Shown here: positions 1 through 6,623 of the stretch, piece by piece
How positions within the stretch are numbered: the first letter of the stretch is position 1
Layout: every line of letters begins with the position of its first letter
Origin: DATKMG01 sp035541995
Lineage (GTDB): Bacteria > Acidobacteriota > Terriglobia > Versatilivoradales > Versatilivoraceae
Length of the DNA stretch: 11,169 bases
NCBI GenBank assembly: GCA_035541995.1
Contig: DATKMG010000789.1
Coordinates: forward strand, 1 to 11,169
Reading direction: 5' to 3'
Notes under the pieces: generated by a model
Told to the model about the DNA's origin: nothing
Database searches by the model: none
The model's input: only the letters and a program-made list of their open reading frames with translations
Translations under genes and position numbers: made by a program

Positions 1-373
1 CCTCCAGACCTTTGGAAGCTTTATAATCGAGTGCGCGGCGGGTTTCTTTCAGGACTACTTGCTTCAGCGAGTCTCTGAAGGTGAGCGTGAGTTCCACTCT
101 CTGCACTATCCGGTCTCCACTGTTCTTGATTTCTCCTTCCACAAAATATACAGAGTCGCCTAGGTAGCTTTCTCCTTTGGCTAAATTCAGGTGGGAGATT
201 TCAATCTTGCCCAGGTACGCCGAATCATAACCTGCAACGGTTCCATTCCGTGACCTTCCTGCCCAGGGTTTCTGGTCGCAGGCGATCATGACTATCAATG
301 CACCAATCAGCCAGATAGAGACAACATGGAAACTGGACCACCATTTGAATCGGAAAGGACGAATATCCTTCAT
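1..373 (-). CDS. FxLYD/DUF2393-like secreted or lipoprotein, 3' end outside window
   Basis: The gene is read leftward and runs off the window after 124 codons. Residues 11-31 form a hydrophobic segment behind a basic N-terminus and end in MIAC, so Cys32 could be a lipoprotein cysteine; a simple membrane anchor is the alternative because the lipobox is imperfect. Residues 57-124 have alternating hydrophobic strands with the pattern YFVEGEIKNSGDR followed by VELTLTFRDS. This resembles the FxLYD/DUF2393 type of small extracytoplasmic beta-sandwich domain, whose molecular function is unknown. The ATG at 373 is chosen because a GAGGG stretch lies about 10 bases upstream and the hydrophobic segment follows at once. 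It is probably transcribed alone, from the promoter at 465-493. The family call rests on pattern resemblance only. Confidence 0.75.
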   Translation of the reverse strand, partial: MKDIRPFRFKWWSSFHVVSIWLIGALIVMIACDQKPWAGRSRNGTVAGYDSAYLGKIEISHLNLAKGESYLGDSVYFVEGEIKNSGDRIVQRVELTLTFRDSLKQVVLKETRRALDYKASKGLE

Positions 374-388
374 GGCAGGCTGCCCTCG

Positions 389-437
389 GTCGAATATTCA
401 GATTACTGGAGAGGAATCTCAAAAGCAGCTATTCGAC
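389..437 (-). promoter_or_regulatory. Structured 5' leader hairpin of the lipoprotein gene
   Basis: In the mRNA of the gene starting at 373, GTCGAATA (437-430) pairs perfectly over 8 bp with TATTCGAC (396-389). Inside, AGATT (419-415) pairs with AATCT (404-400). The hairpin ends about 15 bases before the ATG and abuts the GAGGG ribosome-binding sequence. It lies between the predicted transcription start (about 458) and the gene. A regulatory role is inference. Confidence 0.4.
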
Positions 438-464
438 AAAACCACATCCTGCTTGACCAGCGCG

Positions 465-493
465 ACAGTAGCACAGCCTCCATGGACTGTCAA
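465..493 (-). promoter_or_regulatory. Sigma70-type promoter for the lipoprotein gene
   Basis: A perfect -35 box TTGACA (493-488) is followed after exactly 17 bases by TACTGT (470-465), preceded by an extended -10 TGC. Transcription would start near 458, giving a leader of about 85 bases before the ATG at 373. Confidence 0.6.
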
Positions 494-534
494 TTCTCAC
501 TCCTCGCTGTCAGCAGCCAATCCCGAAAGAGTCG

Positions 535-563
535 AATACATGCTTCCCCATAGTGCTTGTCAA
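535..563 (-). promoter_or_regulatory. Possible second upstream promoter
   Basis: A second perfect TTGACA (563-558) lies 70 bases further upstream on the same strand, again with a 17-base spacer, to TGTATT (540-535). The -10 lacks the usual A at its second position, so this is weaker than the downstream promoter. Confidence 0.3.
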
Positions 564-1031
564 ATCCCTCTCCCGCGCAGTCCAAAAAATCAGTGCTGCC
601 ACAAGTCGCACGCCAGGTCCCTTGGGCCGTGCGTCTTGTAGTTATTCTTTCGCCTGAAAGTTGTTCCGAGATGTCTGGTTTTGCTCGAAAGAATCAATGA
701 TATGCGCAACCCAGCCACGTAGGTGAGCGTAGCTGGCCTCGATATCAGCCTCTTGGGCTCTGCTGACAGAGAACGGGTCTATTCTGGAGTCTTTCTATCG
801 GGCGGGGGAAGCCCTGCCATTTCTGAAAGGTTCGGCTCTGATGTCAAGACGATAGGACCAGCGATCGAGGAGAAGTTCATGAGCGTCTTTATCCGGGCAA
901 GAAAGTCCGACTCGGCAGACTCATGAGTCGCAGACCGGAAAGCCAAAACGCCGGACGGGATCCCCTCCGGTCCTAGCATGTTCTTGCGAAGAAGGACTTT
1001 TACCTTCTGAAAGTCACTAAGAAAACCGGCG
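564..1031. other. Region without an intact gene; possible decayed coding sequence on the minus strand
   Basis: No ORF here has a ribosome-binding site and recognisable protein. On the minus strand the stretch directly after the receiver gene's stop is open from about 1031 to 779, containing KVKVLLRKN and GVLAFRSA. It is then open in another frame from 794 to 642, containing DIEASYAHLRGW and ending in TAA at 642-644. One frameshift would join the two. An inverted repeat CGCACG/CGTGCG at 607-633 follows that TAA. The only T-run on that strand (589-584) is 17 bases beyond the stem, so it is not a canonical terminator. Plus-strand frames look like chance. Confidence 0.3.
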
Positions 1032-1436
1032 TCAGGTAGCCAATTCCAGCAAGCGCTGGATTTCTTGATAGTCCAGAGGCTTGGTCAGGTAATCCAAGGC
1101 ACCCCGATTCATGGCTTGCATATAAGGCTCCCATTCTCTTTGAGGCGAAATCAAGAGGACAGGGACCCGACCACTAGATCGATTGATTTTCTCCAGAAGA
1201 GATAACCCGTCCACCCCGGCTCGAGAATGGTCGGTAATGACGAAGTCAATAGATCTCTGGGAAAACAGGGACAAAGCTTCAGATTCATGCGCGCAGACCG
1301 TCACGCGGTGACCTTCCAATTCGAGAAGCGCCGACAAGATGGTCCGGTGGCCCGGGTCGGGATCGACGAGAAGGATTCTCTTGGAGGTCTCGCGCTTCTT
1401 CGAGACCCGACTGCAGGATTCAATGGCATGAGGCAT
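1032..1436 (-). CDS. Stand-alone receiver-domain response regulator (CheY-like)
   Basis: This 134-residue protein is a single REC domain with no output domain. After a basic 19-residue N-terminal tail comes the first strand RILLVD with the acidic residues D25 and D27. The phosphoacceptor is D69 in VITDHSRAGVDG, the switch hydroxyl residue is S97 in LLISP, and the invariant lysine K119 precedes P120 in DYLTKPLD. All catalytic positions are present, so it should accept a phosphoryl group from a histidine kinase, but no kinase lies in the window. Partner and output are unknown; single-domain receivers usually act by protein-protein contact. The ATG at 1436 has GGAGG seven bases upstream, an excellent ribosome-binding site. 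The protein stops soon after the fifth helix, and the sequence beyond the stop may be a lost C-terminal part (see 564-1031). Confidence 0.85.
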   Translation of the reverse strand: MPHAIESCSRVSKKRETSKRILLVDPDPGHRTILSALLELEGHRVTVCAHESEALSLFSQRSIDFVITDHSRAGVDGLSLLEKINRSSGRVPVLLISPQREWEPYMQAMNRGALDYLTKPLDYQEIQRLLELAT

Positions 1437-1657
1437 GCGGATACCTCCATAAGATTGGTTTTGTCATTTTGGGCAGCGGCTCAGAGGGTGAGAGAATTTC
1501 TGGATGTGCCGCGTCGGAGCAAAAGGTCGGAAAGGATCAATAAGAGACTCTGTCAACCTTGCGGATACGATCCCTTGCCCCGGCTGTCTTTTTGCACTCT
1601 CTGAGACGGTTCCATCAGGAAGAATATCCGCCTGTAATGAAACGCGGGTGAACTCTA

Positions 1658-1676
1658 AATTAAATCCATGTTAATT
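1658..1676. repeat. Short AT-rich inverted repeat downstream of the TraB/GumN gene
   Basis: AATTAA (1658-1663) and TTAATT (1671-1676) form a perfect 6-bp dyad around seven bases, 19 bases beyond the TraB/GumN stop codon. The stem is too AT-rich and lacks a following T-run, so I do not call it a terminator. The rest of 1437-1694 holds nothing recognisable apart from an isolated TTGACA on the minus strand (1556-1551) without a good -10. Confidence 0.25.
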
Positions 1677-1694
1677 GCTGCTGAGGGATACAGG

Positions 1695-2660
1695 TCAAAG
1701 TTGCTCAACCCCGTAGCCTTTGGCCTTGAGCAGAGCCAGGAGGCCATCCTTTCCAAGCAAGTGACCGGCGCCAACGACGACGAGGTAGTTCTCCTTCTGT
1801 TGGAGAAAAGATTCAATCTGCGGCATCCAGTTGGTGTTCCTTTCCACAACCAGTTGAGAGTAAGCCTCAGGGAATTCCCTGAAGTTTTCCAGGAGTGTCG
1901 ATTCCAAGCCTTTTGCATCTCCCTCCCGCCAGGCTTGTAGAATTTCGGAGAACTCCTTTCCCACGGTGTCCATCTCTTTCAGACTCTGCAGAAGAATGGT
2001 TTCTTGCATCTTGGGAGACATGCCATCGAACCGATCCAGTTGGTATTCCACTGTCTCCAGACTCAGGATTTCTTTTCTTTCCCGCTTGGCCTTATCGAAG
2101 AAGTATTTGTCGATTCCATACTTTGGTTCAAAGCCAAGCCGCTCCAGCGTCAGAGCAGTCAATGTCAAGTCCAGCATCCACGGTTTGAACCTGTCGAACT
2201 CCTTGAGGTCCAACCCCACCGCCTCGACCTGTTTCCTGGCGGACTCATACGTCTCAGCAGATAGGAGCTGTCGCAACGTTTGGTTATCCTTAATCAAGCC
2301 TTTTGCCAAAATCATTTGTTGCGTGGCCGGATCTTCGAGTTCATCCAGATTTACCTCCTCCACGAGTTTCTGGCTGTCAACAAAAGCCTTTTCCAGCGGT
2401 TCGGGGAGTGGGTAGTCACTCTTCTTGAGGAGATGGACAGATCCCAGGAGGTAGACTTTGTTTGTCCCCTTTTGAATTCTCCAGATGGGACTCCCGGCAA
2501 AGCTTTCCTTGACATTCCCAGTGATAACGATGTGGAAAAAGGCAATAACTGCAATCACACCGAAGAAGCCAACCCTACGCTGGCCCTTCACCTTCGAGGC
2601 CGCATGACTCGTCCTTGACGAGCCACTACTCCGTTTACTGGCAAGAGTGAATTTTCTCAA
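1695..2660 (-). CDS. TraB/GumN family protein (putative erythromycin esterase-like hydrolase fold)
   Basis: The product is 321 residues, normal for the bacterial TraB/GumN family. A basic N-terminus is followed by a hydrophobic segment (about 30-48) and a possible signal-peptidase site after SFA (residue 55), so it is exported or membrane-anchored. The family's two signature motifs are present: LLGSVHLL with H76 near the N-terminus, and VVVGAGHLLGKDG with H300 near the C-terminus, followed by the typical ending LLKAKGYGVEQL. In this family the two GxxH-type motifs and nearby acidic residues (EE in LVEEVN) are thought to form a metal-dependent active site; the substrate in bacteria is not established. 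The start is TTG at 2660. No ATG occurs near the N-terminus, and AAGGAG stands eight to ten bases upstream, which settles the choice. The gene is divergent from the TPR gene. Confidence 0.88.
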   Translation of the reverse strand: MRKFTLASKRSSGSSRTSHAASKVKGQRRVGFFGVIAVIAFFHIVITGNVKESFAGSPIWRIQKGTNKVYLLGSVHLLKKSDYPLPEPLEKAFVDSQKLVEEVNLDELEDPATQQMILAKGLIKDNQTLRQLLSAETYESARKQVEAVGLDLKEFDRFKPWMLDLTLTALTLERLGFEPKYGIDKYFFDKAKRERKEILSLETVEYQLDRFDGMSPKMQETILLQSLKEMDTVGKEFSEILQAWREGDAKGLESTLLENFREFPEAYSQLVVERNTNWMPQIESFLQQKENYLVVVGAGHLLGKDGLLALLKAKGYGVEQL

Positions 2661-2696
2661 TCTCGACTCTCCTTATTGAAGTCAGGACGAGTCAGA

Positions 2697-2702
2697 ATTC
2701 TA
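2697..2702 (-). promoter_or_regulatory. Probable -10 box of the TraB/GumN gene
   Basis: TAGAAT (2702-2697) matches the sigma70 -10 consensus at five of six positions and would start transcription near 2690, about 30 bases before the TTG start. No good -35 box stands 16-18 bases upstream, so an activator or another sigma factor is possible. Confidence 0.35.
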
Positions 2703-2792
2703 GATGAGTTCGGACATTTACGCACGCTCTTCTGTCGGTTTGCATCGCTTTTTGATGCCTGTTGCCCCATTCCCCTGGCATGGGCTTTGTCC

Positions 2793-2822
2793 TTGACACC
2801 CCGAAACAACGGTTGCTAGACT
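2793..2822 (+). promoter_or_regulatory. Sigma70-type promoter for the TPR/YHS gene pair
   Basis: A perfect TTGACA (2793-2798) is followed after 18 bases by TAGACT (2817-2822). Transcription would begin near 2829, leaving a leader of about 38 bases before the ATG at 2867. It also argues against any start codon upstream of about 2830 in the same open frame. Confidence 0.55.
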
Positions 2823-2836
2823 GGACGAGAATCGAG

Positions 2837-2865
2837 GAAGGACGGGCTTTTTGCCCGAATCCTTC
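2837..2865 (+). promoter_or_regulatory. Leader hairpin masking the ribosome-binding site of the TPR gene
   Basis: GAAGGA (2837-2842) and CGGGC (2843-2847) pair with GCCCG (2853-2857) and TCCTTC (2860-2865). This gives 11 base pairs, interrupted by an AA bulge and closed by a TTTTT loop. The only Shine-Dalgarno-like sequence before the ATG, GAGGAAGGA (2834-2842), lies in the 5' arm, and the hairpin ends one base before the ATG at 2867. It should either repress translation or need opening; this is inference from base pairing. Confidence 0.5.
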
Positions 2866-2866
2866 A

Positions 2867-3505
2867 ATGGGCGGGGCCGAATTGAGACGGGAACTATTGG
2901 CAGTGGGGGCCATTTGTCTGCTGATCGGCGGATTACTGGGCTATATTGTGGGATCCCAAGTGACGATGAAACAGCTTCAGGAAGTCGCACAGGCTAGGGG
3001 GAATCCTCCTGTTGCGGCCTCACCCATTCCTCCTGGTCTCCCCGAAGGACACCCCGTGATTACCACGGAGAATGATTTTGAAAACCTGAAAAAAGCGGCA
3101 GAGGCCGCACCCGATAATTCGGCGCTGCAAGTTGATCTAGCTAACAAGCTATACGACGCTGGCCGCTACCAGGATGCTGTGGTTTACTACCAGCGGGTGC
3201 TCAAGGTAGACCCCCACAATGTGAACATCATGACGGATCTGGGGACGGCTCTGTTCTATTCGGGACGCCCGGATGAAGCACTGGAGGAGTATAATCGCTC
3301 ACTCCAAATCAATCCTCGTCATACCCAGGCCCTGCACAATCTGGTTATTGTCTACCTGCAAGGGAAAAAGGATGTCGACGCCGCCAGAGACGCACTGAAT
3401 CGCCTGAAGGTTGTGGATCCTGCCAATCCGTCGATCGCCAGTCTGCAGGCCATGATCAACCAAGGGCCGGCCCCCGTCGCCAACCCCAGGCAGCGTATCT
3501 TCTAA
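2867..3505 (+). CDS. Membrane-anchored tetratricopeptide repeat protein
   Basis: The protein has 212 residues from the chosen ATG. Residues about 10-29 form one hydrophobic transmembrane segment (LLAVGAICLLIGGLLGYIVG), followed by a polar and proline-rich linker (about 30-68). Three TPR units follow, at about 84-117, 118-151 and 152-188, with the typical pattern of small residues and a terminal DP or NP (LKVDPHN, LQINPRH, KVVDPANPS). TPRs bind other proteins. The layout recalls CcmI/NrfG-type or other periplasmic scaffolding TPR proteins, but the partner is unknown. The frame is open further upstream (to 2762), but that part overlaps the promoter and lacks a ribosome-binding site, so the ATG at 2867 just before the hydrophobic segment is preferred. 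It forms a unit with the YHS-like gene, whose ATG directly follows its TAA. Confidence 0.82.
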   Translation: MGGAELRRELLAVGAICLLIGGLLGYIVGSQVTMKQLQEVAQARGNPPVAASPIPPGLPEGHPVITTENDFENLKKAAEAAPDNSALQVDLANKLYDAGRYQDAVVYYQRVLKVDPHNVNIMTDLGTALFYSGRPDEALEEYNRSLQINPRHTQALHNLVIVYLQGKKDVDAARDALNRLKVVDPANPSIASLQAMINQGPAPVANPRQRIF

Positions 3506-3787
3506 ATGAGCTTCCTAATCCGATTCCTGCTTCTATTCTTTCTCTTCATCTTCGTGCAGAGATTGTTGCGGGCCCTGCTCCCTCGATTGTTCTCTCCACG
3601 TGGAACTCGGTCGTCTGATCGTGTTTCTCCACAAAGCAGTACTGTCGTAAGACATGGAACTATGGAAAAAGATCTGGTCTGCGGCACCTATGTGGACACC
3701 GCATCTTCGCTGAAATTATCAGTCGACGGGCAACCCAGGTATTTTTGCTCAGAAGAGTGTCTGAAGAAATACCAAAAAAGGACATAA
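3506..3787 (+). CDS. Small membrane protein with a YHS/TRASH-like metal-binding domain
   Basis: The protein has 93 residues. Residues 3-17 are strongly hydrophobic (a single membrane anchor), followed by a basic stretch and a flexible serine-rich linker to about residue 52. The C-terminal domain (53-93) has KDLVCGTYVD with C59, then RYFCSEECLKKY with C81 and C85. This is the cysteine arrangement of YHS/TRASH-type domains (compare DPVCGM...YYFCSxxC), which bind metal ions and often accompany heavy-metal handling proteins. Its start codon immediately follows the stop of the TPR gene with no spacer and no clear ribosome-binding site of its own, which points to translational coupling and joint function. 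The actual metal is not deducible. Bases 3788-4032 downstream contain no credible gene, clear promoter or terminator. Confidence 0.78.
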   Translation: MSFLIRFLLLFFLFIFVQRLLRALLPRLFSPRGTRSSDRVSPQSSTVVRHGTMEKDLVCGTYVDTASSLKLSVDGQPRYFCSEECLKKYQKRT

Positions 3788-4032
3788 AGTAATGCGCCAG
3801 TCACAAGGGATGAAAGTGCGACGGCAGCCCTCGTGCTGGACTGCAGACCCAGCTTACGGCCCTCATGTTTCGGCCGCCGGGTGCACTACCGGTGTTCGTT
3901 GGCTGGGCGCACTCCCGTTTCATGATTACCACTGTGAGAGCGCTTTGGAGCCTGTTTCCCTCTCGCACTCCCACTCAGGAAAAAATATGCTTGAGGCAAG
4001 GTTTCCCTATTCCCCATTCCCGGAGGCCGTTC

Positions 4033-5283
4033 GTGAAAGAAGAGCTGAACTTGTATGAAATATCGAGAACTCGTTTTAATGCCGCGGCCGAAGTGCTAGA
4101 GCTTCCGAATGATCTTCGGGAGGTGATGATCCAGCCCAAAAGGCAGCTGATCGTGTCGATTCCGGTCCGAATGGACAACGGAGAAATTCGGGTCTTTGAA
4201 GGATACCGGGTTCAGCACAATGTGGCCCGGGGTCCGGCCAAAGGTGGAATTCGTTATCACCCGGATGTGACACTGGATCAGATCAAAGCTTTGGCATTCC
4301 TGATGACCTGGAAATGTGCCACTGTGAATATCCCTTACGGTGGCGGCAAAGGGGGTGTCGTGTGTGACCCCAAACGCATGTCACAAGGCGAACTGGAACG
4401 CATGACCCGGCGCTACGCCTCGGAGATTCTCATGATGGTAGGGCCGGATCGGGACATCTCGGCTCCTGACATCAATACCAATGCCCAGACCATGGCTTGG
4501 ATCATGGACACCTATTCCATGACGATGGGCCATTCCATTCTTGGAATCGTAACAGGGAAACCAGTCTCGTTGGGAGGCTCGCGTGGGCGGGAGGAGGCTA
4601 CGGCTAGGGGGTGCTGGTACGCGATCCGCCAGGCCTGCAAGGTCAATAACTTTCATCTGGACGATTCCCGGGTTGTCGTCCAGGGATTTGGCAGCGTCGG
4701 AAGTACCACGGCCCGCTTGCTACATGAAGATGGCGCCAGGGTCATTGCTCTGAGTGATTCCCAGGGAGGTATCGTCAATCTAAAAGGGATTGATGTGAAT
4801 GAAGCGATCCAGCACAAGTCCCTTTCTGGGGTCTTGAAGGGCTTGAAAGGCACCGAAGCAATCTCCAACAAAGACTTACTCCAGTTGAAGTGCGACATCC
4901 TGGTGCCCGCTGCACTGGAGAACCAGATCAACCAGGAAAACGCACCTAAGGTCCGAGCCTCCATTGTTGCAGAGGCCGCCAACGCTGCTATCACTCCAGA
5001 AGCGGACAGGATCCTCATCGCCAATGGCTGTTTCCTGATTCCCGACATTCTGTGCAATGCCGGCGGGGTGATCGTCTCTTATTTCGAATGGGTTCAAGAC
5101 CTGCAAGGATTGTTCTGGACGGAAGATGAGGTCAACAACCAGCTGGAAAAAATTATGGTTCGCAGTTTCAAGGAGGTTTACGACTTGGCGGGAAAGCAGA
5201 ACTTGGACATGCGGCTGGCAGCATATGTCCTGGCGGTAGGAAGAGTTGCCGAGGCCACCCAGGTTCGCGGATTATTTCCTTAA
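4033..5283 (+). CDS. gdhA: Glutamate dehydrogenase (Glu/Leu/Phe/Val dehydrogenase family)
   Basis: The enzyme interconverts glutamate and 2-oxoglutarate plus ammonia with NAD(P)H in the cytosol. From the GTG at 4033 it has 416 residues, the normal length of the hexameric small GDHs. The N-terminal substrate domain has ARGPAKGGIRYHP (K70), MTWKCA (K94), and IPYGGGKGGV with the catalytic lysine K106. GPDRDISAPDINTN contains the catalytic aspartate D146. The cofactor domain has the Rossmann motif GFGSVG (218-223), followed later by PAALENQI, EAANA and PDILCNAGGVIVSYFEW, all typical of the family. The GTG is chosen because GGAGG lies six bases upstream and the family's N-terminus begins near KEELNLYE; the frame stays open upstream to 3865, but that part is unlike GDH. 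Glutamate rather than leucine or phenylalanine as substrate is inferred from close resemblance to GDHs. Cofactor preference is undetermined. Confidence 0.93.
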   Translation: MKEELNLYEISRTRFNAAAEVLELPNDLREVMIQPKRQLIVSIPVRMDNGEIRVFEGYRVQHNVARGPAKGGIRYHPDVTLDQIKALAFLMTWKCATVNIPYGGGKGGVVCDPKRMSQGELERMTRRYASEILMMVGPDRDISAPDINTNAQTMAWIMDTYSMTMGHSILGIVTGKPVSLGGSRGREEATARGCWYAIRQACKVNNFHLDDSRVVVQGFGSVGSTTARLLHEDGARVIALSDSQGGIVNLKGIDVNEAIQHKSLSGVLKGLKGTEAISNKDLLQLKCDILVPAALENQINQENAPKVRASIVAEAANAAITPEADRILIANGCFLIPDILCNAGGVIVSYFEWVQDLQGLFWTEDEVNNQLEKIMVRSFKEVYDLAGKQNLDMRLAAYVLAVGRVAEATQVRGLFP

Positions 5284-5292
5284 TCTCGATTC

Positions 5293-5313
5293 GTTGGGTA
5301 TCCGAGACTCAAC
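5293..5313. terminator. Weak stem-loop between convergent gdhA and pyrC
   Basis: GTTGGGT (5293-5299) pairs with ACTCAAC (5307-5313) over seven positions, including one G-U pair, around a seven-base loop. On the plus strand the nearest T-run (TTTT at 5320-5323) is seven bases beyond the stem, so any terminator activity would be weak. The position, only ten bases after the gdhA stop and in the 42-base convergent gap, is the main support. Confidence 0.35.
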
Positions 5314-5325
5314 CCCTCGTTTTCG

Positions 5326-6621
5326 TCAGGTTTTCACTAACGAAGGGTTTCGATAAACGATCCGTCCCTTCACCACTGCCGCCGCCGCTTGACCTTGCAG
5401 CTTCATGCCATGAAACGGAGAATTCCGGCTCTTGGATTGGCTGCGGTTCACATCGTAAACCCACTCGACGTCAGGGCTAAAGACCGTTACATCCCCAGCA
5501 AAACCGGGTGTCAGCCGTCCTAATGGCTGCTTAATAAGCCGGGCGGGGGTGGTGCTCATCAACTCGACCAGGCGGCCAAGCGATACTTTGCCGCTATGGT
5601 AAAGAAGGGTCAAAGCCAGTCCCAACCCTGTTTCCAGGCCGATAATCCCGAATGGAGCATGATCAAACTCCAGCATTTTTTCGTTGGAATTGTGAGGAGC
5701 ATGGTCCGTGGCGATGCAATCCACAGTTCCATCAGCCAATCCCCCAATCAAAGCTTGGATATCCACCCCGGTTCGAAGGGGTGGATTCATTTTAGTGTGC
5801 GTGTCAAAACTGCAACAAGCTGCGTCGGTCAATGAGAAGTGATGCGGAGAGACTTCACTGGTGACCCGAATGCCCCGGGCTCTGGCAGTCCTGACCAGTT
5901 CCAGGCATCCGCGAGTGGACAAGTGAGCGATATGGAGGTGAGCGCCCGTCAATTCTGCCAGCAGGAGGTCCCGGGCAGCCATGGCCTCCTCAGCGACCCG
6001 GTTGATTCCCTTCAAACCCAGCAGCGTCGAATGGTAGCCCTCATTCATCACTCCATGAGCGGCCAATTGCGAGTCTTCACAATGTTCGATGACCGGAATG
6101 CCAAAAGGCAGAGAATACTCCATAGCTCTCCGCATAAGCTGGCCGTTCATTACTCCGTTACCATCATCACTGATGCCCACGATTCCAGCTTCCACCATTT
6201 CACCGATCTCAGCCAGTTTTTCCCCTTTTCTTCCTTGACTGATTGCCCCAATTGGGAAAACCCGAGTGACGGCCCGACGCCTGGCTTCATTCACAATGTA
6301 GGAGGTGACCGAAGGGTTGTCATTGACTGGGTCCGTGTTGGGCATGCAGCAAACTGAAGTAAAACCTCCCGAGGCTGCTGCCAATGAACCGCTTTCGATG
6401 GTTTCCTCGTCCTCGCGCCCCGGTTCCCGCAGGTGAACGTGGAGGTCAATAAGCCCTGGAGCCACAACTAAGCCGGAAGCATCCAGGACCTCCGCGCCGG
6501 GACGGGAGATATTGTGGTCGATCCGACTGACTTGGCTGTCTTCGATCAATAAGTCGCTCACCTGGTCGAGACCGGAGCACGGGTCAATCACTCGTCCATT
6601 CTTGATCAACACTGAATTCAC
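5326..6621 (-). CDS. pyrC: Dihydroorotase, class I
   Basis: PyrC cyclises N-carbamoyl-L-aspartate to dihydroorotate, step 3 of de novo pyrimidine synthesis, in the cytosol. The 431-residue protein is an amidohydrolase barrel of class I type. Metal and substrate residues are all visible: H61 and H63 in DLHVHLREPG, D153 in GISDDG (the aspartate that class I enzymes carry where class II enzymes have a carboxylated lysine), H180 in IEHCED, H233 in IAHLS, and D306 in ATDHAPH. NTDPVNDNP and KMNPPLR are further family motifs. The C-terminus has the usual composite beta domain (GDVTVFSPD, FHGMKLQGQ). The start is GTG, two bases after the pyrB stop, with GAGGAG six bases upstream inside the end of pyrB, so the two are cotranscribed and probably translationally coupled. 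The intact active site argues for an active enzyme, not the inactive pyrB-partner homologue known in some bacteria. Confidence 0.96.
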   Translation of the reverse strand: MNSVLIKNGRVIDPCSGLDQVSDLLIEDSQVSRIDHNISRPGAEVLDASGLVVAPGLIDLHVHLREPGREDEETIESGSLAAASGGFTSVCCMPNTDPVNDNPSVTSYIVNEARRRAVTRVFPIGAISQGRKGEKLAEIGEMVEAGIVGISDDGNGVMNGQLMRRAMEYSLPFGIPVIEHCEDSQLAAHGVMNEGYHSTLLGLKGINRVAEEAMAARDLLLAELTGAHLHIAHLSTRGCLELVRTARARGIRVTSEVSPHHFSLTDAACCSFDTHTKMNPPLRTGVDIQALIGGLADGTVDCIATDHAPHNSNEKMLEFDHAPFGIIGLETGLGLALTLLYHSGKVSLGRLVELMSTTPARLIKQPLGRLTPGFAGDVTVFSPDVEWVYDVNRSQSKSRNSPFHGMKLQGQAAAAVVKGRIVYRNPSLVKT

Positions 6622-6623
6622 GG

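Noticed and set aside
607..633. Inverted repeat CGCACG/CGTGCG considered as a terminator
   Set aside because: The T-run on the minus strand is 17 bases past the stem, too far for intrinsic termination, and no intact gene ends there.
288..641. 117-codon plus-strand ORF
   Set aside because: Lies opposite the lipoprotein gene and its promoters, has no ribosome-binding site and low-quality composition rich in S, P, H and C.
1551..1556. Perfect TTGACA on the minus strand upstream of the receiver gene
   Set aside because: No acceptable -10 box at 16-18 bases (TTTCCG or TTCCGA).
2762..2866. 35-codon upstream extension of the TPR protein
   Set aside because: It overlaps the promoter (2793-2822), lacks a ribosome-binding site, and would place a polar stretch before the membrane anchor.
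3865..4032. 56-codon upstream extension of glutamate dehydrogenase
   Set aside because: GTG at 4033 has GGAGG at ideal spacing and fits the family N-terminus; the extension resembles no GDH sequence.
3792..4058. 88-codon plus-strand ORF before gdhA
   Set aside because: Composition is not protein-like, there is no ribosome-binding site, and it runs into gdhA in another frame.
5839..6357. 172-codon plus-strand ORF opposite pyrC
   Set aside because: It is an antisense shadow of a gene whose active-site motifs are all in the minus-strand frame.
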